Part shown: piece after piece, positions 49,807 through 57,764 of the stretch
Position numbering within the stretch: the stretch's first letter is position 1
How the letters are laid out: every line of letters begins with the position of its first letter
Source of the DNA: Iamia sp035575815
GTDB lineage: Bacteria > Actinomycetota > Acidimicrobiia > Acidimicrobiales > Iamiaceae
Assembly (NCBI RefSeq): GCF_035575815.1
Contig: NZ_DATLXO010000147.1
Coordinates: 1-64,000 of the forward strand
Direction of reading: 5' to 3'
Length of the DNA stretch: 64,000 nt
Translations under genes and position numbers: made by a program
Notes under the pieces: generated by a model
The model's database searches: none
Seen by the model: the letters and a program-made list of their open reading frames with translations, nothing else
What the model was told of the DNA's origin: nothing

Positions 49807-51460
49807 CGGGACTCCTCGGAGGGATCCCGTCGGTGTGGGAGCCCTCCGTCGGCGCGGGGCCCGCGAGTGGCTCAGGACCTGCGACCTCGGGCCGGTCATC
49901 GGGATCGGTGCCGGTCATGTGGCAGCCGAGGTCGTCGATGGTGGTGGTCCCCGGGTCGAGTCGGACGACCATGCGGCCCCCGTAGAGGACGACCAGCGTG
50001 TCGGACAGGCCGATGAGCTCGTCGAGGTCCGCCGAGATCAGCAGCACGGCGAGTCCGGCGGAGCGGGCGTGGCGAAGCTCCTCCCAGATGGCGGCCTGCG
50101 CCCCGACGTCGACCCCACGGGTCGGGTGGGCGGCCACCAGCACCCGAGGGTCCGAGGTGAGCTCGCGGCCCATGATCAGCTTCTGCTGGTTCCCGCCGGA
50201 GAGGGCGCCGGCCCGCACGTCTGCGTTCGGGGTGCGCACGCCGTAGGCCTGAATGACCTCCTCGGTGCGACGGCGCGCCCCCGGGCGGTCGATGAAGTGG
50301 CCCTTCACGAACGGGCTGCGGGTCTGCTGGCCGAGGGCGACGTTCTCCCAGAGCGGGGCGTCGAGCAGCAGCCCGTCGCGCTGGCGGTCTTCGGGCACGC
50401 AGGCCACGCCCTGCTCGCGCCGGTGGCGGGTGGTCCACCCGCTGATGTCGTCGTCGCCGACGTGGACCGATCCGCGCTCGAGGTCGACGAGCCCCATCAC
50501 CGCGGCGATGAGCTCGCTCTGGCCGTTGCCATCCACTCCGGCCACGCCGACGATCTCCCCGCGGCGGATGTCGAGGTCGATGTCACCGAGCGCCGGTCGG
50601 GCCCCGGCGCCGGCCACGCGAACCCCGCGGAGCGAGAGCTCGACGATGTCGGTGACGGTGGACTCACGGGTCTCGGGGGTGGGCAGCTCGTGTCCGACCA
50701 TGAGGTTGGCCAGGTCGCGGGCGCTCACCTCGTCGGGCGCGACGGTCGTCACGGTGGTGCCGCCCCGGATGACGGTGATGGCATCGGCCACCGAGAGCAC
50801 CTCGTCGAGCTTGTGAGAGATGAACAAGACGGTGAGCCCCTCGCGCTTGAGCTCGCGCAGGTTGCGGAAGAGCTCGTCGACCTCTTGGGGCACCAGCACG
50901 GCTGTCGGCTCGTCGAGGATCAGCACCCGGGCGCCCCGGTAGAGGACCTTCAGGATCTCGATGCGCTGGCGGTCGCCGACGCCGAGGTCCTCGACGAGGG
51001 CGTCGGGGTCGACGGCCAGGCCGTAGGTGCGGCCCAGCGCGACGATGCGGCGCCGGGCGGCGCGGGTGCCGAGCAGCACGGGGATGCTGGGCTCGGCCCC
51101 GAGCACGATGTTCTCGAGGACGGTGAGGTTGTCGGCCAGCATGAAGTGCTGGTGGACCATGCCGATGCCGGCCTTGATGGCGTCGGTGGGCCGGCGGAAG
51201 CCGACCACGGCGCCGTCGACGCTGATGGTGCCCTCGTCGGGGCGCTGCATCCCGTAGAGGATCTTCATGAGCGTCGACTTGCCGGCCCCGTTCTCGCCGA
51301 CCACGGCGTGGATGGTGCCGGCATCGACGCGGAGGGTGACGTCGCGGTTGGCCACGACGCCGGGGAACCGCTTGGTGATGCCGTGCAGCTGAACGGCGGG
51401 GGCGGGGCGGTCCCCGCTCCTGACCGGCGAGGTGGCGCCGGCGACTGGCGTTGCGGCCAA
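49796..51460 (-). CDS. Nucleoside ABC transporter ATP-binding protein (double ATPase)
   Basis: The protein has 554 residues with two ABC modules in tandem. Module 1 has Walker A VGENGAGKSTLMKILYG, signature region DLGVGDRQRIEILKVLY and Walker B VLILDEPTAVL. Module 2 has a degenerate Walker A (VAGVDGNGQSELI) and an intact signature LSGGNQQKLIMGREL, the RbsA-like pattern. The start is TTG 51460, supported by AGGAGG 5 bases upstream and no better codon. It drives the BMP-dependent importer. Confidence 0.95.
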   Translation of the reverse strand: MAATPVAGATSPVRSGDRPAPAVQLHGITKRFPGVVANRDVTLRVDAGTIHAVVGENGAGKSTLMKILYGMQRPDEGTISVDGAVVGFRRPTDAIKAGIGMVHQHFMLADNLTVLENIVLGAEPSIPVLLGTRAARRRIVALGRTYGLAVDPDALVEDLGVGDRQRIEILKVLYRGARVLILDEPTAVLVPQEVDELFRNLRELKREGLTVLFISHKLDEVLSVADAITVIRGGTTVTTVAPDEVSARDLANLMVGHELPTPETRESTVTDIVELSLRGVRVAGAGARPALGDIDLDIRRGEIVGVAGVDGNGQSELIAAVMGLVDLERGSVHVGDDDISGWTTRHRREQGVACVPEDRQRDGLLLDAPLWENVALGQQTRSPFVKGHFIDRPGARRRTEEVIQAYGVRTPNADVRAGALSGGNQQKLIMGRELTSDPRVLVAAHPTRGVDVGAQAAIWEELRHARSAGLAVLLISADLDELIGLSDTLVVLYGGRMVVRLDPGTTTIDDLGCHMTGTDPDDRPEVAGPEPLAGPAPTEGSHTDGIPPRSPDEI

Positions 51461-51556
51461 CGGGTCCTCCTGGGGCGGACGGGGCCCGGGACCGAGGTCC
51501 CGTCCCCCGTCCGGCGTCGTGCGGCCCGGAGAGGCCGCGAGGTGATCAGCGGACGA

Positions 51557-52699
51557 TCACTCCGGGGCGGTCGGCACCTCGATCTCACCGTCGATGATCT
51601 GCTGCTTGAGCTCTTCGAGCTGGTCCTCGATGTCGTCGAGCTGACCGCCGTCGAGGGCGTAGTCGATGCCACCGCTCTCGAGGTCGAAGCTCTGCACGCC
51701 GCCGGCGAGCTCGTCGTTCACCGCGCTCTCGATGGTGCTGTAGACGGCCTGGTCGACGCGCTTGAGCATGGATGTGAGGATGCAGGGCTGGGTGCCCTCG
51801 TCGACCTGCTGGTACTGGTCGGAGTCGACGCCGATGGCGAGGCGATCCTCGGCCGTCGCCGACTCGAAGAGGCCGGTGCCGGACCCGCCGGCGGCGTGGT
51901 AGATCACGTCGATGCCGTCGGAGTACATGCCGTCGGCGACGGTCTTGGCCGAGGCCGGGTCGGCGAAGCCGCTGGCATCGGGCGGCTCGGACAGGTAGGT
52001 GACCTCGACCTCGGCGTCGGGGTCGATCTCGGCCACGCCGGCCTCGAAGCCGGCCTGGAAGGTCTGGATCAGCTCACCGTTCTGCCCACCGATGAAGCCG
52101 ATCTGACCCGTGCCGCTCTTCAGTGCTGCCGCCGCGCCGACCAGGAACGAGCCCTGCTCGGCGGCGAACACCAGTGAGGAGACGTTCTCGGCCTCGATGA
52201 CCGAGTCGATGATGGCGAAGCTCACGTCGGGGAACTGCTCGGCCAGCGGAGCCATCGAGTCGGTGAAGAGGAACCCGACGCCGATGACGAGGTCGTAGTC
52301 GTCCTCGGCCAGCGAGCGCAGCAGGTCGCCACGGTTGGACCCGTCCTCGTTGGGCTCGAGGAGCTGGACGTCGACGCCGAAGTCCTCGGCGGCCGTCTCG
52401 AGGCCGAGGTTGGCGGCCTCGTTGAACGAGTCGTCGTCGACGCCACCCACGTCGAGGACCATGCCGATCCGGAGTCCCGATCCGTCAGCCTCCGCACCGC
52501 CGACGGCCTCCGCGGAGGGCTCGTCGCCGGTCTCGCCCTGGCAGGTGGCTGGCTCTCCGTTTGACCCCTGCTCGGTGTCCTCCCCGTTCCCGGAGTCCGT
52601 CGACGCGTCCTCGTCGTCCTCGGTGCTGCAGGCGGCGATGAACAGCCCGAGCACGGCGAGCAGGGCTGCGAACCGGAACCATCTGCTGCATAGGCGCAC
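51557..52699 (-). CDS. BMP-family nucleoside-binding lipoprotein
   Basis: The protein has 380 residues from GTG 52699, supported by AAGGAGAC 7 bases upstream. The signal peptide has the lipobox LFIAAC, followed by an acidic linker. The BMP (Med/PnrA) domain shows GMVLDVGGVDDDSFNEAAN, SLAEDDYDLVIGVGFLFTDS, IGFIGGQNGELIQTFQAGFE and VIYHAAGGSGTGLFE. It captures nucleosides outside the cell. It is first in a six-gene operon with ATPase, two permeases, cdd and deoA. Confidence 0.95.
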   Translation of the reverse strand: MRLCSRWFRFAALLAVLGLFIAACSTEDDEDASTDSGNGEDTEQGSNGEPATCQGETGDEPSAEAVGGAEADGSGLRIGMVLDVGGVDDDSFNEAANLGLETAAEDFGVDVQLLEPNEDGSNRGDLLRSLAEDDYDLVIGVGFLFTDSMAPLAEQFPDVSFAIIDSVIEAENVSSLVFAAEQGSFLVGAAAALKSGTGQIGFIGGQNGELIQTFQAGFEAGVAEIDPDAEVEVTYLSEPPDASGFADPASAKTVADGMYSDGIDVIYHAAGGSGTGLFESATAEDRLAIGVDSDQYQQVDEGTQPCILTSMLKRVDQAVYSTIESAVNDELAGGVQSFDLESGGIDYALDGGQLDDIEDQLEELKQQIIDGEIEVPTAPE

Positions 52700-52767
52700 T
52701 GCTTGTCTCCTTGTGGTGTGTCCCCTGGTCCCGCGCACGGGATGGAGTGGCCTCCCGGGTGGGAGCG

Positions 52768-53598
52768 ATGCGGAACACTACCGCTCGCCCCTCGCGCTGG
52801 CTGACCGAGTCCGGGCCACCAACTGGCCCGCCACCGGAGCGACGCACCGCCGGGCTTGTCCTGGTCGATAACAACCGTTATTATCGGTCCATCGCCACCA
52901 GTGCTCCCAGCCTCCCGAACCCTGTTCCGACCGTCATCGATCCCGGCGCGCCGGCCGACCCGCTGGGCGTCCGGCTGCTCGGCGCCGCCGCCGAGGTGTT
53001 CGCCGAACGGGGATACGACCGGGCCGGGGTGGCCGAGATCGCCCGGCGCGCCGGGGTCACGACGGGGGCCATCTACAGCCGCCACGCCGGCAAGGCCGAG
53101 CTGCTCGTCGCCGCCCTCGACGCCCACACCACCGACGAGCTCGACTCGCTCTTCGCCGATCACCGCTTCCAGGGTCGGGCCGAGGATGTGCTGGCCATCG
53201 CCGGGAGCCACCTCGTACAGCGCTCGGCCGACGCCGGGCCGGGCAGCGCGCTGTTGATCGAGGCCTTCGTCGCGGCGCGGCGCGACCCGGCCGTCGGGGC
53301 GTTGATCCGCGGCCGCGTGCTCGAGCGCCAGGAGCGGCTGCGCGCCGTCATCGAGGCGGCCAAGGAGGGACGCGGCATCGGCACCGAGCTCGACACCGAC
53401 GCCCTCGTGATCTTCTGCCACGCCCTCGGCTTCGGCTTCTTGTTGCTCGACGCTGTCGAGCTGCCCATGCCCGCAGCAGCGCCGTGGGAGCAGCTCATCG
53501 CCCACCTCATCTCGGCCCTCGCGGATCCGCCCACCGCGGATCCGTCCGTCGCGGATCCGACGACATCCAGTCCCCTCACCACCACCCAGGAGCCCTGA
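52768..53598 (+). CDS. TetR-family regulator, start codon uncertain
   Basis: The HTH is GVRLLGAAAEVFAERGYDRA and AGVAEIARRAGVTTGAIYSR. The only in-frame ATG close upstream is 52768, giving 276 residues, but the first 40 look non-coding and would place an operator-like palindrome (52866-52886) inside the gene. A TATTAT -10 box at 52879-52884 lies 6 bases before an in-frame ATC at 52891, which would give a normal 235-residue TetR. No ATG, GTG or TTG exists in frame after that box before the HTH. The diiron gene follows after 4 bases, so they share a transcript. Confidence 0.8.
   Translation: MRNTTARPSRWLTESGPPTGPPPERRTAGLVLVDNNRYYRSIATSAPSLPNPVPTVIDPGAPADPLGVRLLGAAAEVFAERGYDRAGVAEIARRAGVTTGAIYSRHAGKAELLVAALDAHTTDELDSLFADHRFQGRAEDVLAIAGSHLVQRSADAGPGSALLIEAFVAARRDPAVGALIRGRVLERQERLRAVIEAAKEGRGIGTELDTDALVIFCHALGFGFLLLDAVELPMPAAAPWEQLIAHLISALADPPTADPSVADPTTSSPLTTTQEP
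52866..52886. promoter_or_regulatory. Candidate TetR operator overlapping a -10 box
   Basis: CGATAA-N9-TTATCG is a 6-bp inverted repeat in an unusually A/T-rich patch, and it overlaps the TATTAT box. It is the only such patch in the gap to the divergent BMP operon, so the TetR protein may control itself, the diiron gene and perhaps nucleoside uptake. Confidence 0.6.
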
Positions 53599-53602
53599 AG
53601 CC

Positions 53603-54778
53603 ATGGCCACCACCCCGACCCCCTCCAGCGCGGCCCGCGACCGCGACGCCGAGATCCTCGGCCGCGGCGAGGTCAACGACCTCGAAGCCATCATCTCGGT
53701 CGCCAACACCGATGTCACCGAGGCCATCCACACGGTCAGCGACAACGCCGATGCCATCTTCACGTGGGACTACGAGAAGGGCGCCCGCCCCGCGCTCAAC
53801 AAGCTCTACGAGAAGGCCAAGCACTCGCAGTGGAACGGCGAGACCGACCTCGACTGGTCGATCGAGGTCGACCAGGAGAAGTTCGCCCAGGCCGTCTCGG
53901 AGATGCGCCGGGCCGGGCTGGCCGAGAAGGGCATCTCGCTTGCCGGCACCCCGTTCGCCAGCTGGGGCGACAAGGAGTGGACCGCGCTGTCGATGGAGAG
54001 CCAGAACTGGTCGTTGTCACAGTTCATGCACGGCGAGCAGGGCGCCCTGCTCTGCACCGCCAAGATCGTCGAGACGGTGCCGTGGATCGACGCCAAGTAC
54101 TACGCCGCCACTCAGGTGATGGACGAGGCCCGCCACGTCGAGGTCTTCGCCAAGTACCTCGACACCAAGCTGAACGGGCACTACCCGATCAACGCCCACC
54201 TGAAGATGCTGCTCGACGACATCATCAACGACAGCCGGTGGGACATGACCTACCTCGGCATGCAGATCATGGTCGAGGGCCTGGCCCTCGCCGCCTTCGG
54301 CATGGCCCACCAGACCACCCCCGACCCGCTGCTCAAGCAGCTCCTCCGCTACGTGATGGGCGACGAAGCCCGCCACGTGGCCTTCGGCGTGCTGTCGCTC
54401 AAGGAGTTCTACGACGGGCTCACTGACGCCGAGATGCTCGAGCGCCAGGAGTTCGCGTTCGAGGCCGCGGTGCGCATGCGCGACCGCTTCTTGCAGCAGG
54501 AGGTCTGGGCCCGCATGGGCATCGACGTGAAGGAGGCCGTGAAGATGTTCGACGTCTCGGCCGAGGAGAAGAACAAGGACCCGTTCCAGCAGCTGCTGTT
54601 CTCCAAGATCGTCCCCAACTGCAAGAAGCTGGGCCTGCTCGACGCCAACGACGGCTGGCTCCGCAAGCGCTTCGACACCCTCGGTGTCAGCCAGTTCGAG
54701 GACTGGGTCGACACCGGTGAGGAGTACGAGCTCCTCGACGAGGTCAGCAAGGACCGCGACGCCGCGACCGGCAGCTGA
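53603..54778 (+). CDS. Ferritin-like diiron oxidase/oxygenase of unknown substrate
   Basis: The protein has 391 residues. A complete carboxylate-bridged diiron site is visible with striking symmetry: Glu145, then Glu175/His178 in MDEARHVEVF, Glu225 in IMVEGLALAA, then Glu255/His258 in GDEARHVAFG. Each pair is 30 residues apart, as in four-helix-bundle R2-like or AurF-like proteins. It probably activates oxygen on a lipid or aromatic substrate. AGGAG precedes the ATG. It is co-transcribed with the TetR gene. The last 36 coding bases before the terminal codons recur downstream. Confidence 0.85.
   Translation: MATTPTPSSAARDRDAEILGRGEVNDLEAIISVANTDVTEAIHTVSDNADAIFTWDYEKGARPALNKLYEKAKHSQWNGETDLDWSIEVDQEKFAQAVSEMRRAGLAEKGISLAGTPFASWGDKEWTALSMESQNWSLSQFMHGEQGALLCTAKIVETVPWIDAKYYAATQVMDEARHVEVFAKYLDTKLNGHYPINAHLKMLLDDIINDSRWDMTYLGMQIMVEGLALAAFGMAHQTTPDPLLKQLLRYVMGDEARHVAFGVLSLKEFYDGLTDAEMLERQEFAFEAAVRMRDRFLQQEVWARMGIDVKEAVKMFDVSAEEKNKDPFQQLLFSKIVPNCKKLGLLDANDGWLRKRFDTLGVSQFEDWVDTGEEYELLDEVSKDRDAATGS
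54730..54765 (+). repeat. 36-bp direct repeat, copy 1 (3' end of diiron gene)
   Basis: It begins GCTCCTCGACGAGGTCAGCA and is identical to 54857-54892. This copy encodes the C-terminal LLDEVSKDRDAA. Confidence 0.95.
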
Positions 54779-54829
54779 CCGGACTCGTCGGGGTCTCGAG
54801 CTCGTCCTCCGTCGGAGACGTGCCTGTTG

Positions 54830-54854
54830 CTCGGACCGGCTGCGCCGGTCCGAG
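54830..54854 (+). terminator. Strong hairpin after the diiron gene
   Basis: CTCGGACCGG (54830-54839) and CCGGTCCGAG (54845-54854) form a perfect 10-bp stem with a 5-base loop. It lies between the two copies of the 36-bp repeat. Confidence 0.6.
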
Positions 54855-54856
54855 GG

Positions 54857-54892
54857 GCTCCTCGACGAGGTCAGCAAGGACCGCGACGCCGC
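54857..54892 (+). repeat. 36-bp direct repeat, copy 2
   Basis: Identical to 54730-54765 and followed by GGCTGA, again giving an in-frame-like stop. It is a duplicate of the gene 3' end with no gene attached. Confidence 0.95.
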
Positions 54893-54931
54893 CGGCTGAG
54901 GAGACAGCCTGACCCGGCCCTGATGCGAGCT

Positions 54932-54962
54932 TTGGACGCTTGACCGCCCAGGAAGCGTCCAA
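54932..54962. terminator. Bidirectional terminator hairpin
   Basis: TTGGACGCTT (54932-54941) and AAGCGTCCAA (54953-54962) with an 11-base loop. It lies between the converging diiron and enoyl-CoA hydratase genes. Confidence 0.65.
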
Positions 54963-55040
54963 GCGTGCAAGGTTCGACGCAGCGCGATGCATGAGGGCGG
55001 GCCGGTACCGACCGTTGGAGCTGGGCGACGCCCCGCTGGT

Positions 55041-55841
55041 TCAGACCTGCTGGGAGCGGCCGCGCTCGGTGATGGCCTGGCGCCGGCGGGCGACCTCGGA
55101 GGGATCGAACGCCGAGCCCTGCCACTCGGCGGCCACCCGGGCCTCAACGGCCCACGCCTCGGCTGCGGTGAGCTCGGAGCCCTCGGCGTAGGTGGCGAAG
55201 ATCTGTCCCACCGCGGCCGCGTCGTTCGACGCAACGTCGCGAGCGAGCTGCTGGGCGACGGGCACCAGCTCGTCGTGGTCGACGACCTGGTTGACCAGCC
55301 CCCACCGCAGCGCCGTCTCGGCGTCGACGAAGTTGCCGGTGGCGCTCATCTGCCGGGCCCGGCGCAGGCCGACGGCCTGGGGGAGCAGCACGGTGAGGCC
55401 CCAGCCGGGCTGGATGCCGACCCGGGCGTGGGTGTCGGCGAAGCGGGCCCGATCCGACGCGACGAGCCAGTCGCAGGCCAGCGCCACCTCGAGCCCGCCG
55501 GTGACCGCGGCCCCGTTGACGGCGCCGATGAGGGGCTTGGTGCGCCCCGGCATCGGGCCCCGACGGGCGCGCGCCGCGTCGTCGGTGCCACCGGTGGCCC
55601 CGCTCGCCCGCAGCGGCCCCCCGTCGCCCTGACCGACCTCGCGCAGGTCGAGCCCGGCGCAGAAGGCGGGATCGGCCCCGGTGAGGACCAGGACGGCGAC
55701 CGACGGGTCGGCATCGGCCTCGGCCACCGCCCTGGGCAGGGCTCGCAACAGCTCCATCGAGAGCGCGTTGCGGGCCTCGGGACGGTTGAGGGTGATGGTG
55801 GCGACGCCGTCGGCCACCTCGACGATCACGACATCGGACAT
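55041..55841 (-). CDS. Enoyl-CoA hydratase/isomerase family protein
   Basis: The protein has 266 residues. Crotonase motifs: ITLNRPEARNALSMELL, PAFCAGLDLREVGQGDGG (oxyanion hole), PLIGAVNGAAVTGGLEVALA and ADTHARVGIQPGWGLTVLLP, where the Glu of classical hydratases is replaced by Gly/Gln-type residues. It acts on acyl-CoA thioesters; hydration may not be the reaction because the usual catalytic Glu is not obvious. It is a single gene with a leaderless -10 box. Confidence 0.9.
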   Translation of the reverse strand: MSDVVIVEVADGVATITLNRPEARNALSMELLRALPRAVAEADADPSVAVLVLTGADPAFCAGLDLREVGQGDGGPLRASGATGGTDDAARARRGPMPGRTKPLIGAVNGAAVTGGLEVALACDWLVASDRARFADTHARVGIQPGWGLTVLLPQAVGLRRARQMSATGNFVDAETALRWGLVNQVVDHDELVPVAQQLARDVASNDAAAVGQIFATYAEGSELTAAEAWAVEARVAAEWQGSAFDPSEVARRRQAITERGRSQQV

Positions 55842-55848
55842 GGGCCCG

Positions 55849-55854
55849 ACCCTA
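55849..55854 (-). promoter_or_regulatory. Leaderless-type -10 box (TAGGGT) for the crotonase gene
   Basis: Minus-strand TAGGGT ends 7 bases before ATG 55841. Confidence 0.55.
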
Positions 55855-55953
55855 GGTCCTGCCCGTGGTGCCGGGCCTCGACCGGAGTGCCAAGAGGGGG
55901 TGGTCGGGCGGGCGGCGACGGGGCCGTCGTCGACCGGGCGCCGAGGCGGAGGG

Positions 55954-56556
55954 TCAGCTGTCCTCGTCGCCGGGCGGGAGGTAGTCGAGCTTGATGTCGC
56001 CGAGACGGACGAGGGTCGAGGCGATCCAGCCGCCCATCGACGAGAAGTGCGAGTCGAGCACCGAGCCGTCGGCCAGCACCTCCTCCTCGAGGTCATAGGA
56101 GCCCTCGTAGGACACCTCGACGGCGTACTCGTCGGGTTCGAGCTCTGCGTCGAAGACGGTTTCGACCGTCGGGCTCGAGCGCTGCAGGGTCTCCTCGCCG
56201 ATGGTGGTGGACTCCTCGGGGAGCACGTCGAGGATGGCGGTCACCTTGGGCAGCGTCGCCAGGCGCTGCACCCGCATCACGATCTCGATCTCGATGCGCG
56301 GCGGCTCGTCGAGCTCCTCGCCGATGTACCAGGAGCGGTACGCGGTCTGCGCCCACGTCGGCCAGTCGAGGGTGATGTCGGCCCGGGTGCGGGGTGGGTT
56401 CCCCTCGCCCGGGAGGCTGTAGGACGTCTCCCAGGTCAGGTCACCGAGCAGGACGTCGGCCTGGAAGCGTTCCTCGAAGGCCTGGCGCTCGAGGAAGGCG
56501 GACTCCATGGCGTCTCGCAGCGCACCGATGGCGTCGGTGAAGACGTGGTCGAGCAT
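55954..56556 (-). CDS. Hypothetical acidic protein
   Basis: The protein has 200 residues from ATG 56556; a GTG at 56616 would add 20 Arg/Pro-rich residues that look non-coding. It is acidic and beta-rich (ETSYSLPGEGNPPRTRADIT, then YAVEVSYEGSYDLEEEVL), without signal peptide or membrane helix. I do not recognise a family. Codon use is that of a real gene, with third-position G/C bias. It stands alone upstream of the crotonase gene on the same strand. Confidence 0.7.
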   Translation of the reverse strand: MLDHVFTDAIGALRDAMESAFLERQAFEERFQADVLLGDLTWETSYSLPGEGNPPRTRADITLDWPTWAQTAYRSWYIGEELDEPPRIEIEIVMRVQRLATLPKVTAILDVLPEESTTIGEETLQRSSPTVETVFDAELEPDEYAVEVSYEGSYDLEEEVLADGSVLDSHFSSMGGWIASTLVRLGDIKLDYLPPGDEDS

Positions 56557-56685
56557 CAGGCGCGACCGCAGGTGGCGAACCGGGCCCGGCGACCGGCGGG
56601 GGCAGGGAAGGTGCACACCGGAGCGACCCTAGGCCACCGTGATCCGAGCCCCGCCTCGGCTGTCGGCTGGTCCGAACCCGCGCCC

Positions 56686-56737
56686 GACGTGGTCACGGAT
56701 CTGGGGGCCGGAGCCCCCGATTCGCCTACCAGTTCGG
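56686..56737. repeat. Dispersed repeat, family B, copy 3
   Basis: Opposite orientation to copies 1 and 2: GATCTGGGGGCCGGAGCCCC then TACCAGTTCGG. The core GGGGGC-CGGA-GCCCCC forms a hairpin. Confidence 0.85.
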
Positions 56738-56760
56738 GGTTGGGGGCCGGGAGGGCCGGT

Positions 56761-56810
56761 CGTGGTAAGGGATCTGGGGGCTGGAGCCCCCGATTCGGCT
56801 ACCAGTTCGG
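56761..56810. repeat. Dispersed repeat, family B, copy 4
   Basis: GATCTGGGGGCTGGAGCCCC then TACCAGTTCGG, followed like copy 3 by GGTTGGGGGC. Its CCGAACTGGTAG, read on the minus strand, gives the TAG stop of the VOC gene at 56799-56801. Confidence 0.85.
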
Positions 56811-57500
56811 GGTTGGGGGCTGGGGAGGGGTGGGTCGGCGGGGTGGGCGGGGGCTCATCAGCGCGACGGGGGTGCGCAGCCCGAGGGCGCGATGCCGCAC
56901 CGTCGCGATGCTGCGCCCCGCCTGCACCGCCGGGCGCTCGGGGCCGAGGCCGTCACCCAGCACGGAGCGCGCCGCGGAGATGTCGGTGGCGACGAGGGCC
57001 AGGCCGAACGAGCGCACTCCCGGCCGGGGTCGGGCGGGCCGGTCGCGGGGGGCGACGACCTCGAGCACGACCTCGCCGACGCGGTAGAACACCTGGCGCA
57101 CCGGTGTGCCCTCGGGCGTGGCGTGGTCGCGCCACCGGCGGGGGGCGAGCCCGACGCCGGCCGCGGCGGCAACCGTGCGGTCGATGTCGTCGGTCAGCAG
57201 GACGATGTGGTCGACCGCCACCGCCGAGCTCGGGTGGCAGGCGGGGTCGACGGGCCCCTCGGCGGTGGCGTGGGTGGGGAGGCCGTCGAGGTCGGGCGCG
57301 GCTTCAGGGGGCAGACCGCGGATCGCCCAGGCGGTGACGCCGCGGCCCGCATCGGGCCCCGCCAGCACCAGGCGGACCCCGCCCAGCCGGCACGTGCCGT
57401 CGGGATCGACGGTGAACCCGGCCAAGGCCCACGCATCGGGGTCGTCCGCGAGGGTCAGCGTGGCCGCCTCGGGCGTCGCGCCCGGTGCGTCCGCGCTCAT
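56799..57500 (-). CDS. VOC-family protein
   Basis: The protein has 233 residues from ATG 57500. The first 95 residues form a beta-rich module without the metal ligand. The second half (VAVDHIVLLTDDIDRTVAAA, VRQVFYRVGEVVLEVVA, SFGLALVATDISAARSVLGD) is a glyoxalase/VOC fold. The C-terminus dissolves into a Pro-rich tail (RRPTPPQPPTPNW) encoded by a family B repeat that also supplies the stop codon. The substrate is unknown. Confidence 0.8.
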   Translation of the reverse strand: MSADAPGATPEAATLTLADDPDAWALAGFTVDPDGTCRLGGVRLVLAGPDAGRGVTAWAIRGLPPEAAPDLDGLPTHATAEGPVDPACHPSSAVAVDHIVLLTDDIDRTVAAAAGVGLAPRRWRDHATPEGTPVRQVFYRVGEVVLEVVAPRDRPARPRPGVRSFGLALVATDISAARSVLGDGLGPERPAVQAGRSIATVRHRALGLRTPVALMSPRPPRRPTPPQPPTPNW

Positions 57501-57591
57501 CGGGTCGACCGCCGCATGGGCCGGAGTGTAGGGGTCGCCCGGGCACGCCCCCGTGGGAGGTCCGCCCGATCCCGCCGTTGACGTCCGTAGA

Positions 57592-57646
57592 CCGTTCCTG
57601 CGCCCGACCGCGGCGCAGAGCGCGGCATCTCGGCGCAAGAAGGGCC
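57592..57646. repeat. Dispersed inverted-end repeat, family C, copy 3
   Basis: CCGTTCCTGCGCCCGACC to CTCGGCGCAAGAAGGG, opposite orientation to the 35572 and 35653 copies. Confidence 0.8.
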
Positions 57647-57684
57647 GTGGCGGCCGGGCCCGGTGGTCGACCGACGTTCAAGGG

Positions 57685-57738
57685 CCGTTCCTGCGCCCGA
57701 TCTCGGTGCGGAGCGCGACATCTCGGCGCAAGAACGCC
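57685..57738. repeat. Dispersed inverted-end repeat, family C, copy 4
   Basis: CCGTTCCTGCGCCCGATC to CTCGGCGCAAGAACGCC, same orientation as copy 3. It ends 26 bases before the GNAT start. Confidence 0.85.
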
Positions 57739-57764
57739 TCTGTCGGCGGCGTCTGGCCGGTGGC

